DNA of 32,719 bases, taken from positions 1 through 32,719 of the IMG/VR virus record IMGVR_UViG_3300008114_000178, one strand, 5' to 3'. The translations under genes and the position numbers were made by a program. Positions within the stretch are counted from its first letter, which is position 1, and each line of letters starts with the position of its first letter. Shown here in pieces: positions 21,500 through 30,253 of this stretch. The notes under the pieces were generated by a model. It did no database searches and was not told where the DNA came from. It worked only from the letters and a program-made list of their open reading frames with translations. Source of the stretch: a virus.

Positions 21500-22467
21500 A
21501 CTTTCTATTAAGCGTACATCTTTATCCACCTAAGCATCTTTGCGGAGCTGAAACCATGATACATGGGATAGCAAAACATTTGATTAGCAAAGGCCATAAT
21601 GTGCGAGTTTTATTGCATCAAGCAAATCATTATAAAATAAGTAATAATTACACTTTTGACGGGGTGGATGTGTTCCCTCCTAATACTAATGTAATAGATG
21701 GGTTGATGAGGTGGTGCGATGGGGTATTTACCCATTTGGATTACACAAGATGGACAATACACACGGCAAAAATGTATAAAAAGCCTGTTTTTCATCTTAT
21801 ACATAATAGCCATCCATACCCAGAGATTATAATGGCCGAGAAGCCACAACACATTATTTATAATTCTTTTTGGTTAAAAGACTTACTTAATTATAATTTT
21901 AGTAACTTTATATTGCCTCCACCTACCGACTATCGTTATTTTGACTTGGGCATAGACCCTATCAAAAATGAGTACATTACTTTGATTAACTTGAACAAGA
22001 ACAAAGGTGGGGAGATATTTGAGCAAATAGCGAAAGCGATGGCAAATAAGAAGTTCTTAGGTGTCATTGGCTCTTATGATGAGCAAATCATACCTAAGTT
22101 GCCAAATGTGAGGATAGTTGAGAAAAGTGTGAACATTAAGGATTATTATGCTATCACTCGGATACTTGTTATGCCAAGTGAGTATGAGAGTTGGGGCATA
22201 ACGGCAACAGAGGCTATGAGTAGTGGTATTCCGGTGATATGCACCGAGACACCTGGCCTTTTGGAGAACTGCGGTAAAGCTGCTATTTATGTCAAAAAAC
22301 GAGATGATATTAAAGCTTGGGTTAAAGCGATTAGCGACTTGGATGATGAAAAGAAATATAGAGAGTTTAGTCGAAAAGCAAAAGAGAGAGCAAAGGAACA
22401 CGACCCAAGAAAAAAACTCGATGAGCTTGAGCCATGGATTAGAGAAAAGGTTTATCAATACAAATAG
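21496..22467 (+). CDS. Glycosyltransferase family 4
   Basis: 323 residues. The N-terminal Rossmann domain begins MNFLLSVHLYPP and has GAET (17-20) and ISKGHNVRVLL; the C-terminal nucleotide-sugar domain has EYESWGITATEAMSSGIPVICTETPGLLENCG with the Glu231-x7-Glu239 motif of GT4 retaining enzymes. HNSHPYPE (103-110) may contribute to the acceptor site. It probably transfers a sugar to a virion protein or host glycan. It sits between capsid and connector genes with FkbM upstream, a place that suggests capsid decoration. Codon use is mixed: AT-rich at the start and closer to phage average towards the end. Confidence 0.87.
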   Translation: MNFLLSVHLYPPKHLCGAETMIHGIAKHLISKGHNVRVLLHQANHYKISNNYTFDGVDVFPPNTNVIDGLMRWCDGVFTHLDYTRWTIHTAKMYKKPVFHLIHNSHPYPEIIMAEKPQHIIYNSFWLKDLLNYNFSNFILPPPTDYRYFDLGIDPIKNEYITLINLNKNKGGEIFEQIAKAMANKKFLGVIGSYDEQIIPKLPNVRIVEKSVNIKDYYAITRILVMPSEYESWGITATEAMSSGIPVICTETPGLLENCGKAAIYVKKRDDIKAWVKAISDLDDEKKYREFSRKAKERAKEHDPRKKLDELEPWIREKVYQYK

Positions 22468-22469
22468 CG

Positions 22470-23027
22470 ATGATTTATATAAATAGCGTTAGTGTTCTAT
22501 CGGATTCGGTTGTAGAGCCAGTAAGTAGGACGGATGTAAAGAATTGGTTGAGGATTGACTATACGAGCGATGATAGCCTCATTGATAGCCTTATCAACGC
22601 GGCAAGGGTACATATTGAGAAACTAACGGGGAGGAGCTTGGTTAATAAGAAACTAAGGGCTAATATTGAGCTTAGTGGATATGTGCCAAATGTTTGGATT
22701 ATAGACCTACCTTATAGTCCTATGATTTGTGTAGATGAGGTAAAAATAAAGGAAGGTATTAACGATTATGATACTTTGACCGTTAACGATGACTATGAGG
22801 TTATAGGTGGCAAACTTTGGATGTACAATAGGGGTATTTTTAGCGTTACATACCAAGCAGGATATGGAACAATCCCTCAAGACCTAAAAAACGATATTTT
22901 GACACTTGTATCTTGGATGTATGAGAATAGGGGTAAAAAGATGAATGCCGATCCGAAACAATCGGTTCAACAATATCCAATGTGGGAAGGACTTAACTAT
23001 CACCAATATAAACAAGTGGTTATTTAG
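22470..23027 (+). CDS. Head-tail connector, HK97 gp6-like
   Basis: 185 residues. Pattern: SRTDVKNWLRIDYTSDDSLIDSLINAARVHIEKLTGRSL, the typical helix pair of the gp6 / phage_connect family, then a beta-rich insert (IIDLPYSPMICVDEVKIKEG, YEVIGGKLWMY, FSVTYQAGYG) and helix IPQDLKNDILTLVSWMYENRG. It forms the ring below the portal. It starts 2 bases after the glycosyltransferase stop, so the head-to-tail gene order resumes right after the FkbM-GT insert. Confidence 0.9.
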   Translation: MIYINSVSVLSDSVVEPVSRTDVKNWLRIDYTSDDSLIDSLINAARVHIEKLTGRSLVNKKLRANIELSGYVPNVWIIDLPYSPMICVDEVKIKEGINDYDTLTVNDDYEVIGGKLWMYNRGIFSVTYQAGYGTIPQDLKNDILTLVSWMYENRGKKMNADPKQSVQQYPMWEGLNYHQYKQVVI

Positions 23028-23467
23028 TGGCTACCGGAATAAAATTAGAGATTAGTGACAAGAACTTCCGTGATGTTCTCAATAGCTTCAAAGATGAGGT
23101 TAGTAAGAGAACTGCCATGATTGACCAAGAGATAGCAGCTCATGGTGAGTTGATGGCTACGAGTGCGAAGCAATTGGCACCATTTGACACGGGAAGGCTA
23201 AGAGGGTCAATCTCTCTTAAAAAGGAGGGATTTATGAGGTATCAATTGGTGGCTCAAACCGACTACGCCGCTTATATGGAATTCGGTACCGGAAGGTATG
23301 CCGCGAGTTATGTACCTACATTGGATGAGGAGTGGCAAAAGATAGCGGCACAATTTAAAAGAGGGCCAGGTAGTAATGTGCCTCCTTTTGGCTATATGAA
23401 TAGGAGCGTAAAAGCTTATTTACCATCTTTGATTAAGGCTATTAACAAAGTGTTAAAAAATAATTGA
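23027..23467 (+). CDS. Head-tail joining protein, HK97 gp10-like
   Basis: 146 residues from GTG 23027, overlapping the previous stop by one base (taGTG). Family pattern: MATSAKQLAPFDTGRLRGSISLK and AQTDYAAYMEFGTG followed by a helical C-terminus (PPFGYMNRSVKAYLPSLIKAINKVL). It helps complete the neck between head and tail. Length is normal for this family. Confidence 0.88.
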   Translation: MATGIKLEISDKNFRDVLNSFKDEVSKRTAMIDQEIAAHGELMATSAKQLAPFDTGRLRGSISLKKEGFMRYQLVAQTDYAAYMEFGTGRYAASYVPTLDEEWQKIAAQFKRGPGSNVPPFGYMNRSVKAYLPSLIKAINKVLKNN

Positions 23468-23898
23468 TGAGGGATAGCAGTAACAATGTGAGGACTATTT
23501 ATGTGACTGCCTTGAATGGTAATTTAACCTATAATGGCAAGGATGTGCCAGTGTATGGACAAACTCCTTTTAGGACTACCCCTCAAAACTATGTGGTTAT
23601 TTCGGCTATTAGTGAGACTGCGGCAAATACTAACCATAACTTTGGCAATGAGGTAGAGGTAGTAATTGACATTTTTAGTGAGCAATACCGCATTTATGAC
23701 AATGCGGTGGTGGACAACATAGCGGGGCAAATCCTCAATATTTTGATACCCGATCCAGGAGTCAATGGTTTTAGTGATAGCTACTTTGAGGTTTTCCCAA
23801 TGGCAAGGATAAGCTCAAGCTATTTACCCCTCCAAAATGGAGATAATTTTGTAGCGAGAAAGTTAATAACAATTAGTAATTTAGTAAACGAAAAATAA
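23467..23898 (+). CDS. Tail terminator/completion protein (DUF3168-like)
   Basis: 143 residues from ATG 23467, which overlaps the previous stop by one base; a TTG three bases upstream is less likely. The sequence alternates strands and helices: TIYVTALNGNLTYNGKDVPVYG, NYVVISAISETAANTNHNFGNEVEVVIDIFSE, AVVDNIAGQILNILIPD and a closing strand (FVARKLITISNLV), as in tail terminator proteins that cap the tail tube. Identified by pattern and synteny between gp10-like and tail tube genes. Confidence 0.8.
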   Translation: MRDSSNNVRTIYVTALNGNLTYNGKDVPVYGQTPFRTTPQNYVVISAISETAANTNHNFGNEVEVVIDIFSEQYRIYDNAVVDNIAGQILNILIPDPGVNGFSDSYFEVFPMARISSSYLPLQNGDNFVARKLITISNLVNEK

Positions 23899-23905
23899 AA
23901 CAAAA

Positions 23906-24337
23906 ATGGGACAAATTCAAGGTTCATTGCAGAATGTAGAGATAGATGTAGCTGGTGGCTCATCTTACAAAAATCTCGTTTGTCTGCGCACATCATCCGT
24001 CAATACAACTATTGACTCCACCACCGAGCAAACCAACTGCGGAGCTTTGACTTCCGTAGGTGAGCCAACAATGAGTATAGATTTTGATGCACTTTGCGAA
24101 GTTTCACCAAGTGTATCTCAAGTATCTTACGAGGACTTGTTGAGCGCAATGGTTAACAAGACTTTGGTAAATGTAAGGGTACAAAATCCAGCAGTAACAG
24201 GAGCAAGTGTTGGTGCTGCTTATTACCACCAATTTAGTGGTTATATTACCGACCTTACTTTGAATCAATCAACTACCGAGTTCATCAACTTCTCTGGAAG
24301 CATCGCCTCTTCCGGCACTCTTGACATAACCGCTTAA
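23906..24337 (+). CDS. Major tail tube protein
   Basis: 143 residues, with leader AAAATAAAACAAAAATGG. Beta-rich and Ser/Thr-rich: SYKNLVCLRTSSVNTTIDSTTEQTNCG, EPTMSIDFDALCEV, DLLSAMVNKTLVNVRV, HQFSGYITDLTLNQ, INFSGSIASSGTL. This is the TP901-1/phi13-like tail tube pattern in a short version. It polymerises into the tail tube. Position between the tail terminator and tail chaperone genes agrees. A second protein of similar kind lies at 29278. Confidence 0.87.
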   Translation: MGQIQGSLQNVEIDVAGGSSYKNLVCLRTSSVNTTIDSTTEQTNCGALTSVGEPTMSIDFDALCEVSPSVSQVSYEDLLSAMVNKTLVNVRVQNPAVTGASVGAAYYHQFSGYITDLTLNQSTTEFINFSGSIASSGTLDITA

Positions 24338-24339
24338 TA

Positions 24340-24717
24340 ATGAATTACTGCACTATTACTATTAAAGACCAAAAGATTGGACTTAAATTCGGCATGGCAT
24401 CATTTAGGTATCTAAGTGATGGCAAATTGGTGGAAGGCAAGAGCTTTGTGAATAATGAGTTAAATGAGGTTGGAATAGCTCACATCCTTTATAGCGGATA
24501 TTATAATAATTGTCTCGTAAAGGATGTTGAGCCTACCTTGACATTTGAGAACTTTGTTGAGCATATTGAAGGAATTTTAATGAGCAAAGGTGACTTAGAA
24601 GAGGTCACCAATGCCATTAAAGTTTGGGCCGATAATGACTTTATAAAGCAAACTCAAGTACAAGAGGATACAAAAAAAAAGACCTCTCGTGGGAGCAAGT
24701 CGAAGCGTTTGGATTAG
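24340..24717 (+). CDS. Tail assembly chaperone, frame 0 product (gpG-like)
   Basis: 125 residues: a beta-helical start (CTITIKDQKIGLKFGMASFRYL), helices (NEVGIAHILYSGYYNN, FENFVEHIEGILMSKGDLEEVTNAIKVW) and a basic tail after the shift site (KKKTSRGSKSKRLD). Corresponds to lambda gpG by place (between the tail tube and tape measure) and by a slippery site near its end. Most ribosomes make this product; a minority slip to give the longer gpG-T form. It coats the tape measure during tail assembly. Confidence 0.85.
   Translation: MNYCTITIKDQKIGLKFGMASFRYLSDGKLVEGKSFVNNELNEVGIAHILYSGYYNNCLVKDVEPTLTFENFVEHIEGILMSKGDLEEVTNAIKVWADNDFIKQTQVQEDTKKKTSRGSKSKRLD
24675..24681 (+). promoter_or_regulatory. 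-1 ribosomal frameshift slippery site A AAA AAG
   Basis: Codons ACA AAA AAA AAG at 24670-24681 end in the heptamer A AAA AAG in the correct phase (A24675, AAA, AAG). The -1 frame continues from GAC 24681 without a stop to 24977. A short stem (CTCT/GGAG, 24684-24695) follows, and GAGG lies 8 bases upstream; both are weak stimulators at best. The conserved place of this site in siphovirus tail genes strengthens the call. Confidence 0.88.
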
Positions 24718-24977
24718 GTGAGTTGGGATTGAAGCCTAATGAGTTTTACTCTTTGAGTCCAAGGCATTTTAGCCTTATGTCTAAAGGTTATGAGGACAAG
24801 AAAGTGGATGGATATAGACAAACAAGGCTATTGATGTTCACGATGGTTAGGCTTATGGGTGACCCTAAGAGTGCACCAAAGACACCGGAGGCATTGTGGG
24901 AGTTACCTGGTGATGAAGTAAAAAATGGCATGAGTGAGGAGGAGATGAGGGAAATATTTAAAAGGTTAGCAAAATGA
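24681..24977 (+). CDS. Tail assembly chaperone, -1 frame extension (gpT-like)
   Basis: 98 residues read only after slipping at 24675-24681; there is no good independent start (only TTG at 24723). The sequence begins DLSWEQVEAFGLGELGLKPNEFYSLSPRHFSLMSKGY, the typical start of the C-terminal tail chaperone part, and ends in a charged helix (EEEMREIFKRLAK). The fused product would have about 212 residues (114 from frame 0 plus 98). It overlaps the tape measure start by 4 bases. Confidence 0.85.
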   Translation, partial: DLSWEQVEAFGLGELGLKPNEFYSLSPRHFSLMSKGYEDKKVDGYRQTRLLMFTMVRLMGDPKSAPKTPEALWELPGDEVKNGMSEEEMREIFKRLAK

Positions 24978-26815
24978 GTGGATACGTTTTCGATTTAGGG
25001 ATGAATATAGAAAACTTCACTAAGTCAATTAGTGAGGTTGAAGATGAACTCAAACGGTTAAAAGATTCACTCAAAACCGCTACAGGACAAGGCATTGTTG
25101 AGACTAACGTACAAATTAAGCAACTAGAAAAAAGCTTAGTTGATTTAAAAAAGGTTGGTTTAGACAAACTACCAGGAGGTATTACTAATGCCTCCAATGC
25201 TCTAAATTCTCTTAGCCAAGTAACAAGGGATTTGCCTTTTGGATTCGTTGCGATACAGAACAACTTGCCACTTGTTGTAGATTCTTTTGGGCAATTGACA
25301 AGACAAGCGGGAGGCTTAGGCCCAGCGTTAAAAAGTATCGGAGCATCGTTGATCGGCCCAGCTGGTTTGTCTTTTGCTTTTGGTGCTATCATTGCCGGAG
25401 TTACTGCGCTCATACAAAAGTATGGTTCTCTTAGTGAAGCATTAACTCAAATATTAGGTGGAACAAAAAAGATAACTGCTGAACAAAAGTTATTTAACGA
25501 AGAGACGGCAAAGGCTACTGGTAATGTTGCAGCAGAAGAGGCAAAAGTTAAAATTTTAACTAAAACATTAATTGATAATGACAAGCCCCAAAAAGATAGA
25601 TTGGCGGCTTATAGTGAATTAAAGAAAATTGCTCCAGAAGTAGTAGCTGGTATAAGAGAAGAAAATATTGGTACTCAAATATCAAATGAGTTAATAGACT
25701 CAAATGCTAAGAAAAGAATTGAATTAATTAAACTTAAAATAAGAGAGACTGGTATTAATGCTGTACTTGCTAAAAACTCACAAGATATTGCAGTTGAGCA
25801 AGACAAATTGAATCAATTAATTGATGAGAGAAGGTTATTATTAGAAAAGCAAAAAAAGGGTGATAAATATGTTGACCCAGAAACTGGTAAAGTATTTGAT
25901 GTATTATCGGCAGTAATTAGAGAAAATGAATTAAGATTAGTTGCACAAAGAGTAGCTGTTGAAAATTTATATAAAATAAATGGTAACTTTTTAACTCAAC
26001 TTGACCCTATTGTTAATGGAATTGCAAAGATTAATGAGGAGACAAGAATTAGGATTGAAAATTTAAAGAAAGAAGACCAAGCTTTAAAAGATAGTGCAAA
26101 AGATGGCCAACAAAAATATAAAGAAGGTTGGCAAGGTATTATATCAGAACTAAAAGAATTTGAGGCGTTCCAAAAAGCTAATGCTGCCGCAAATCAAAGA
26201 GCTGCTGCAATAAATGCTCAAATAAGCCAAGCAAAAGCATTAAAAGCAAGGACTGAAGCACAAAAGAAAGCAAACGAAGAGACTAAAAAGGCTGAGGATG
26301 CTGCTTTAGCTTTGGCAATTGCAGAAGGTGAAGCATCATATCAAGCTCCTAACTTTTTAGAAGGTTTTAAGAATTTAGGTCCAAAACTAATACAAGAAAC
26401 AAATGCAGCGGCAGGGCTTGAATTGTTTAAAAATACATTTACAAATCCTTTGAGTGATTTGTTTACTACTTTTTTAGATACTGGTAAGTTAGCTTTTAAA
26501 GAATTTGGTAAAGCAATACTTCAAACAATTAACCAAGTTGTTGCAAGAATTATAGCTACTGGTATTGTTAATTTACTTGGTTCAATATTATTCCCAGGAG
26601 CACCAGGTGCAACTAAAGGTGTTGGTGGAGCATTTAAAGCAGCTTTTGGAAGCATATTAGGTATCAACTTTGGTGGTGGTATTGCCGCACCATCGTTCGC
26701 TGGTGTTGGTGGTGGCTCATTGGGTATGAGTGGGCAAGTGAACCTTGTTTTGAGAGGTCAAGATTTGGTAGGGTCATTGAATAGGACAAACACACTAATT
26801 AATCGCGTTGGCTAA
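24974..26815 (+). CDS. Tape measure protein
   Basis: 613 residues. Starts with a short domain (YVFDLGMNIENFTKSISEVEDELKRLK), has the phrase LSQVTRDLPFGFVAIQNNLPLVVDSF common in Bacteroidota phage tape measures, a hydrophobic stretch (about 115-148), a long Lys/Glu/Ala-rich helix (about 165-440) and a hydrophobic end region (ILQTINQVVARIIATGIVNLLGSILF). It sets tail length; at about 0.15 nm per residue this would be a tail near 90 nm. The middle part uses more AT-rich codons than flanking genes. No lysozyme or peptidase domain is visible. Confidence 0.9.
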   Translation: MSGYVFDLGMNIENFTKSISEVEDELKRLKDSLKTATGQGIVETNVQIKQLEKSLVDLKKVGLDKLPGGITNASNALNSLSQVTRDLPFGFVAIQNNLPLVVDSFGQLTRQAGGLGPALKSIGASLIGPAGLSFAFGAIIAGVTALIQKYGSLSEALTQILGGTKKITAEQKLFNEETAKATGNVAAEEAKVKILTKTLIDNDKPQKDRLAAYSELKKIAPEVVAGIREENIGTQISNELIDSNAKKRIELIKLKIRETGINAVLAKNSQDIAVEQDKLNQLIDERRLLLEKQKKGDKYVDPETGKVFDVLSAVIRENELRLVAQRVAVENLYKINGNFLTQLDPIVNGIAKINEETRIRIENLKKEDQALKDSAKDGQQKYKEGWQGIISELKEFEAFQKANAAANQRAAAINAQISQAKALKARTEAQKKANEETKKAEDAALALAIAEGEASYQAPNFLEGFKNLGPKLIQETNAAAGLELFKNTFTNPLSDLFTTFLDTGKLAFKEFGKAILQTINQVVARIIATGIVNLLGSILFPGAPGATKGVGGAFKAAFGSILGINFGGGIAAPSFAGVGGGSLGMSGQVNLVLRGQDLVGSLNRTNTLINRVG

Positions 26816-29277
26816 TGGCATTCCAAGAAAAGTATAGGATTGACTTTAAGAGTTTGGATGGTTATGATTGTCGTGTTGGCTTTTGGTATGATGGATATAC
26901 CGGAAGCGTTAACTCCATTCGCGGTGGTGCAAGGCCATTTGTATTAAAAGAGTTTAATACCGATGAGGACTTGTTCAAGCCCATTAGACCACAATTAGCC
27001 GAGATTGAGATATTAGCAAGTGCGAGTGGTGTAAGTATAGATAACTTTTTGGCCGATAATGATACAGATATTTATGTCACTTTTGCTTATAATAATACAA
27101 GTATAGGATATTGGAGGGGTTACCTTTTACAAGATGAGTTCCAAGAAGTTTGGCAAGATACTAACCATACTATCATGCTAAGAGCGATGGAAGGTCTTGG
27201 ATATATGAAAAACTTTCCTATATCTAATGGTGGTAGTGAGATAACGGCAAAAACGACACCTCTTGACTTTCTTCAATATGCCACAAGCACGGCGGCTCAA
27301 GGATGGACAAAGTTTACCATTTTTAACAACTTGTTCCATGATGCGATGACAGATAGCCTCACCTATACGAGTCTTGATCAATGCAAACTTGACCCAAAGA
27401 CTTTCCAAATAGAGTCCACGCAATATGAGGATAGTTATAAGGTTACCGAAGAGATAAATAGAGCATTCAATCAAACTTTGTTCATGTATAATGACACATG
27501 GCATATTTTGAGATTGGAGGAGCTTTATGTGCCTAAGACGGACAATTTAAGAGGTTTTACATCTAATCTTGGTACAAGGACTGCCGTACAAAAGAGATTT
27601 GATGTTAGTGTAGGTGTAAATGAGGAGGTTAAGCCCATTAGTCCTGATATGTTGCGTTATATTAAGAGAAGGACTAAAATAGATAATGTTCTCTTTAATT
27701 ATGAGCAAATAAGTGAGTTGTTGGTCAATGGTACTTTTAGTAGGGGTTCATTGCTCACAACTACCGGAACTCTAAAGCAATACAATGTTGATAGTTGGGA
27801 TTTCAAATACACTTTGGCTGGGCCATCGGATACACCCGATTATGTGACGGGGACAACCGTGCCAAGTGGTAGTGTTACAAGAAATGAAATATACACAAGC
27901 ACCTCCTATGGTTATATGACCGATAACTATGTGAGGATGCCTGGTGCCGATGGTAGCAATTATAACTACTATTTAAGGAGTCAATCCATTGGTGTATTTG
28001 CTGGGGAGAAATTAAATATATCTATTGACTATCGTTTTGAAAAGGCTTTTGCCGATGATGGCAACATGAACCAAATGGTTGTTATGTTGACCGGAGCGGC
28101 TGGTAATTATTGGCTTAAAAACGATGGCTCATGGGTGTCAACAAATGGTACTTTCACGAGTAATTATACTTATTTATTTACCGAGTATAATAACGCTGGT
28201 AATCCCGATGAACAAGACTGGATTACCGTAAGTGTAGAAAGTACGGACATCCCCGATAATGGAACTATTAAGATAGCCATTATATCCGATTACCATACCT
28301 ACCCAACAACGGGCCAAAATGAGGCATGGTTCAAAGCCTTAAAATTTGAGATTATTGAGTCTTTCAATGGCCAAAGTACCCAACCATTACAAGGTGTTAA
28401 GTCTATTTTTACCAAAAGCGCAAATATTAAGGTAAATAGTGATAATGAGATTTACTTGCAAGATGGCTTCTCTAAGAACTACAAAGGGACTATATACCAA
28501 AGTGATGGCACTACTATTACCGATGCCGATTGGTATAGGTATAGGTATTCTGCCGAGACTTTTAGCTTTAGAAGGCAGAACTTAACCGCATATTGGGAGA
28601 ACAATAGATTTAACCGAAATAAAATAGATGCCACCTTTTATGGGCTTACTTTCAATGGTGGCGATAGAATTGGGTTGATCAACACAGTCATTTTTGAGGA
28701 TGATGACCCCAACAAGATTTATGCCATTTTGAATATGAAGGAGATTGACTTTGCGGCGGGTATTTGGACGGCCACTCTTTTGGAGGTTTGGGATGATGAC
28801 AAGGATGGTGGAGGGTTGGTAGCCAAGTCTTTAGAGCTTGATGCCACTACCGGAACTTACAATAATCCCACATATATTCCTTGGACAAGTGTGAGCCTTG
28901 CGGATTTCACTTTGACGGGTGGAAATTTGATAACTTACACGGGTTCTATTTCATTAAGTGTGCCAATAGTTGTATCTTTAGCAGGTAATATCAATACGAC
29001 TACTACGACTCCCGTTACTACTACTTTTAGGGTATTGCAAAACGGAACGGCGATAAAAACACAGAATTATCCTGTTACGGTAAACCCACAAGCTTTTACT
29101 TTTAATTTGTCACCAAGTGGTAATATTACCATTAACCCTGGCGATACTTTCCAAGTGAGCGTGAGCAATAATATCACTCAATTGAACATAACAAGTGGCC
29201 AATTTAATATTGACTACACCGCTCCTGGGTCATTGACATATGATACATATAGCGAACAATTTATATACAATACATAG
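26815..29277 (+). CDS. Tail tip/hub protein (Tal-like)
   Basis: 820 residues, starting at taATG overlapping the tape measure stop. The N-terminal ~280 residues (YRIDFKSLDGYDCRVGFWYDG, PQLAEIEILASASG, YWRGYLLQDEFQE, LRAMEGLGYMKNFP) look like the tail hub domain found after tape measures in Bacteroidota phages. The middle (about 300-520) resembles a carbohydrate-binding type beta-sandwich (FSRGS, VRMPGADGSNYNYYLRS, FKALKFEI). The C-terminal ~130 residues are Thr/Asn-rich beta repeats (SLSVPIVVSLAGNI, TFNLSPSGNITINPGD). Probably closes the tube and carries receptor or glycan contacts. I see no peptidase motif. Confidence 0.78.
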   Translation: MAFQEKYRIDFKSLDGYDCRVGFWYDGYTGSVNSIRGGARPFVLKEFNTDEDLFKPIRPQLAEIEILASASGVSIDNFLADNDTDIYVTFAYNNTSIGYWRGYLLQDEFQEVWQDTNHTIMLRAMEGLGYMKNFPISNGGSEITAKTTPLDFLQYATSTAAQGWTKFTIFNNLFHDAMTDSLTYTSLDQCKLDPKTFQIESTQYEDSYKVTEEINRAFNQTLFMYNDTWHILRLEELYVPKTDNLRGFTSNLGTRTAVQKRFDVSVGVNEEVKPISPDMLRYIKRRTKIDNVLFNYEQISELLVNGTFSRGSLLTTTGTLKQYNVDSWDFKYTLAGPSDTPDYVTGTTVPSGSVTRNEIYTSTSYGYMTDNYVRMPGADGSNYNYYLRSQSIGVFAGEKLNISIDYRFEKAFADDGNMNQMVVMLTGAAGNYWLKNDGSWVSTNGTFTSNYTYLFTEYNNAGNPDEQDWITVSVESTDIPDNGTIKIAIISDYHTYPTTGQNEAWFKALKFEIIESFNGQSTQPLQGVKSIFTKSANIKVNSDNEIYLQDGFSKNYKGTIYQSDGTTITDADWYRYRYSAETFSFRRQNLTAYWENNRFNRNKIDATFYGLTFNGGDRIGLINTVIFEDDDPNKIYAILNMKEIDFAAGIWTATLLEVWDDDKDGGGLVAKSLELDATTGTYNNPTYIPWTSVSLADFTLTGGNLITYTGSISLSVPIVVSLAGNINTTTTTPVTTTFRVLQNGTAIKTQNYPVTVNPQAFTFNLSPSGNITINPGDTFQVSVSNNITQLNITSGQFNIDYTAPGSLTYDTYSEQFIYNT

Positions 29278-29901
29278 ATGGCAGACGTAGTAAAAGCGGA
29301 AGGATTAGTAATAGCGGTCACCAACACAAGTGGTGGGGTCTATCCTTTTGCTTGTGCTAAAGATGCCAATATTACTATCTCAAGGGATGTGATAGAATTA
29401 GCACCTAAGACCAATAATGTCTATCGTGAGTATATTAAAGGGCGTCAATCATTTAGCATTAGTGGAAGTGGGTTGGTCAAAATGAGCGAAAGCTATTTGC
29501 AACCAATAACATTTTTTGATGATTATATTGATGGGACTGATAGTGAGATAGTAGGATATTTGGACATTATTGATGCCCAAAATAATTATAGAGTCTATCA
29601 ATTTAACGCTATCATCACCGAGTTGGCTTTGGCATCAACAATTGGCTCTTTGGCTCAATATAATTACTCATTGCAAGGGTCTGGGCCTTTTACCGAGCTT
29701 AGTGTGGTTGACACCTACACGGTGACAAGCGGCAAGATTACGGCAAGAAGCACGGCAACACATAAGCTTGTTGCTATTGGATTTGGTGGCAAATGGTACT
29801 ATAATTATAGCGTTACCGATGAGGGTGGTGGAGTTTTTACTATCACTATTGGCACGGCTTATAATGGAGTGAGTGTGAAGGCGGTTTATATAGCATTATA
29901 A
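29278..29901 (+). CDS. Second tail tube-like protein (TP901-1 type) with C-terminal beta domain
   Basis: 207 residues. Residues 1-145 look like a tail tube protein: FACAKDANITISRDVIELAPKTNNVYREYIKGRQSFSISGSGLV, FFDDYIDGTDSEIVGYLDI, YQFNAIITELALASTIGSLAQYNYSLQGSGPF. The rest (VDTYTVTSGKITARSTATHKLVAIGFGGKWYYN..) is a short beta domain. It is placed after the hub and before baseplate/fibre genes, not where the tube gene belongs. It may be a tail-tip ring or collar protein derived from the tube fold. Confidence 0.72.
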   Translation: MADVVKAEGLVIAVTNTSGGVYPFACAKDANITISRDVIELAPKTNNVYREYIKGRQSFSISGSGLVKMSESYLQPITFFDDYIDGTDSEIVGYLDIIDAQNNYRVYQFNAIITELALASTIGSLAQYNYSLQGSGPFTELSVVDTYTVTSGKITARSTATHKLVAIGFGGKWYYNYSVTDEGGGVFTITIGTAYNGVSVKAVYIAL

Positions 29902-29911
29902 AAGAAATAAA

Positions 29912-30250
29912 ATGATACCAGAGTTCAACCTACGACCCATAAAAAAAGGAGATACTTATGTATTTCCATTGTCTTTTTATACCGACCAATGTGAGGAGAC
30001 GGCTAAGAACGTAAGCACTTATGTTTTTAAATTGATGGCTAAGAATAGCGCCGGAACCACAATTTTCACGTGGAACAATGCCGATTTTGTGCAAGGAGCT
30101 ACCAATGAAAGGACGGTTACTTTGAGCGCTGTTACTACGGCTACATACACCGTTGGTGAGTTCAACTATGAGTTGCAAGTAACTACCGACACCGGAACCT
30201 TTACATGGATGCAAGGATATGTTCAAGTGGTTGACCAAATAACAAGTTAA
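29912..30250 (+). CDS. BppU-like baseplate protein, N-terminal domain type
   Basis: 112 residues, all beta: FNLRPIKKGDTYVFPLSFYTD, YVFKLMAKNSAGTTIFTWNNADF, ERTVTLSAVTTATYTVGEFNYELQVTTDTGTFTWMQGYVQV. This is the immunoglobulin-like fold of the BppU N-terminal domain in lactococcal phages, which joins receptor-binding proteins to the baseplate. It is followed by two fibre genes, so it probably is an adapter for fibres. Confidence 0.8.
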   Translation: MIPEFNLRPIKKGDTYVFPLSFYTDQCEETAKNVSTYVFKLMAKNSAGTTIFTWNNADFVQGATNERTVTLSAVTTATYTVGEFNYELQVTTDTGTFTWMQGYVQVVDQITS

Positions 30251-30253
30251 GAG

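Noticed and set aside
24723-24977. Independent 84-residue gene starting with TTG
   Set aside because: The frame is the -1 extension of the tail chaperone; conserved sequence (SWEQVEAFGLGELG) lies before the TTG, so frameshifting explains it better.
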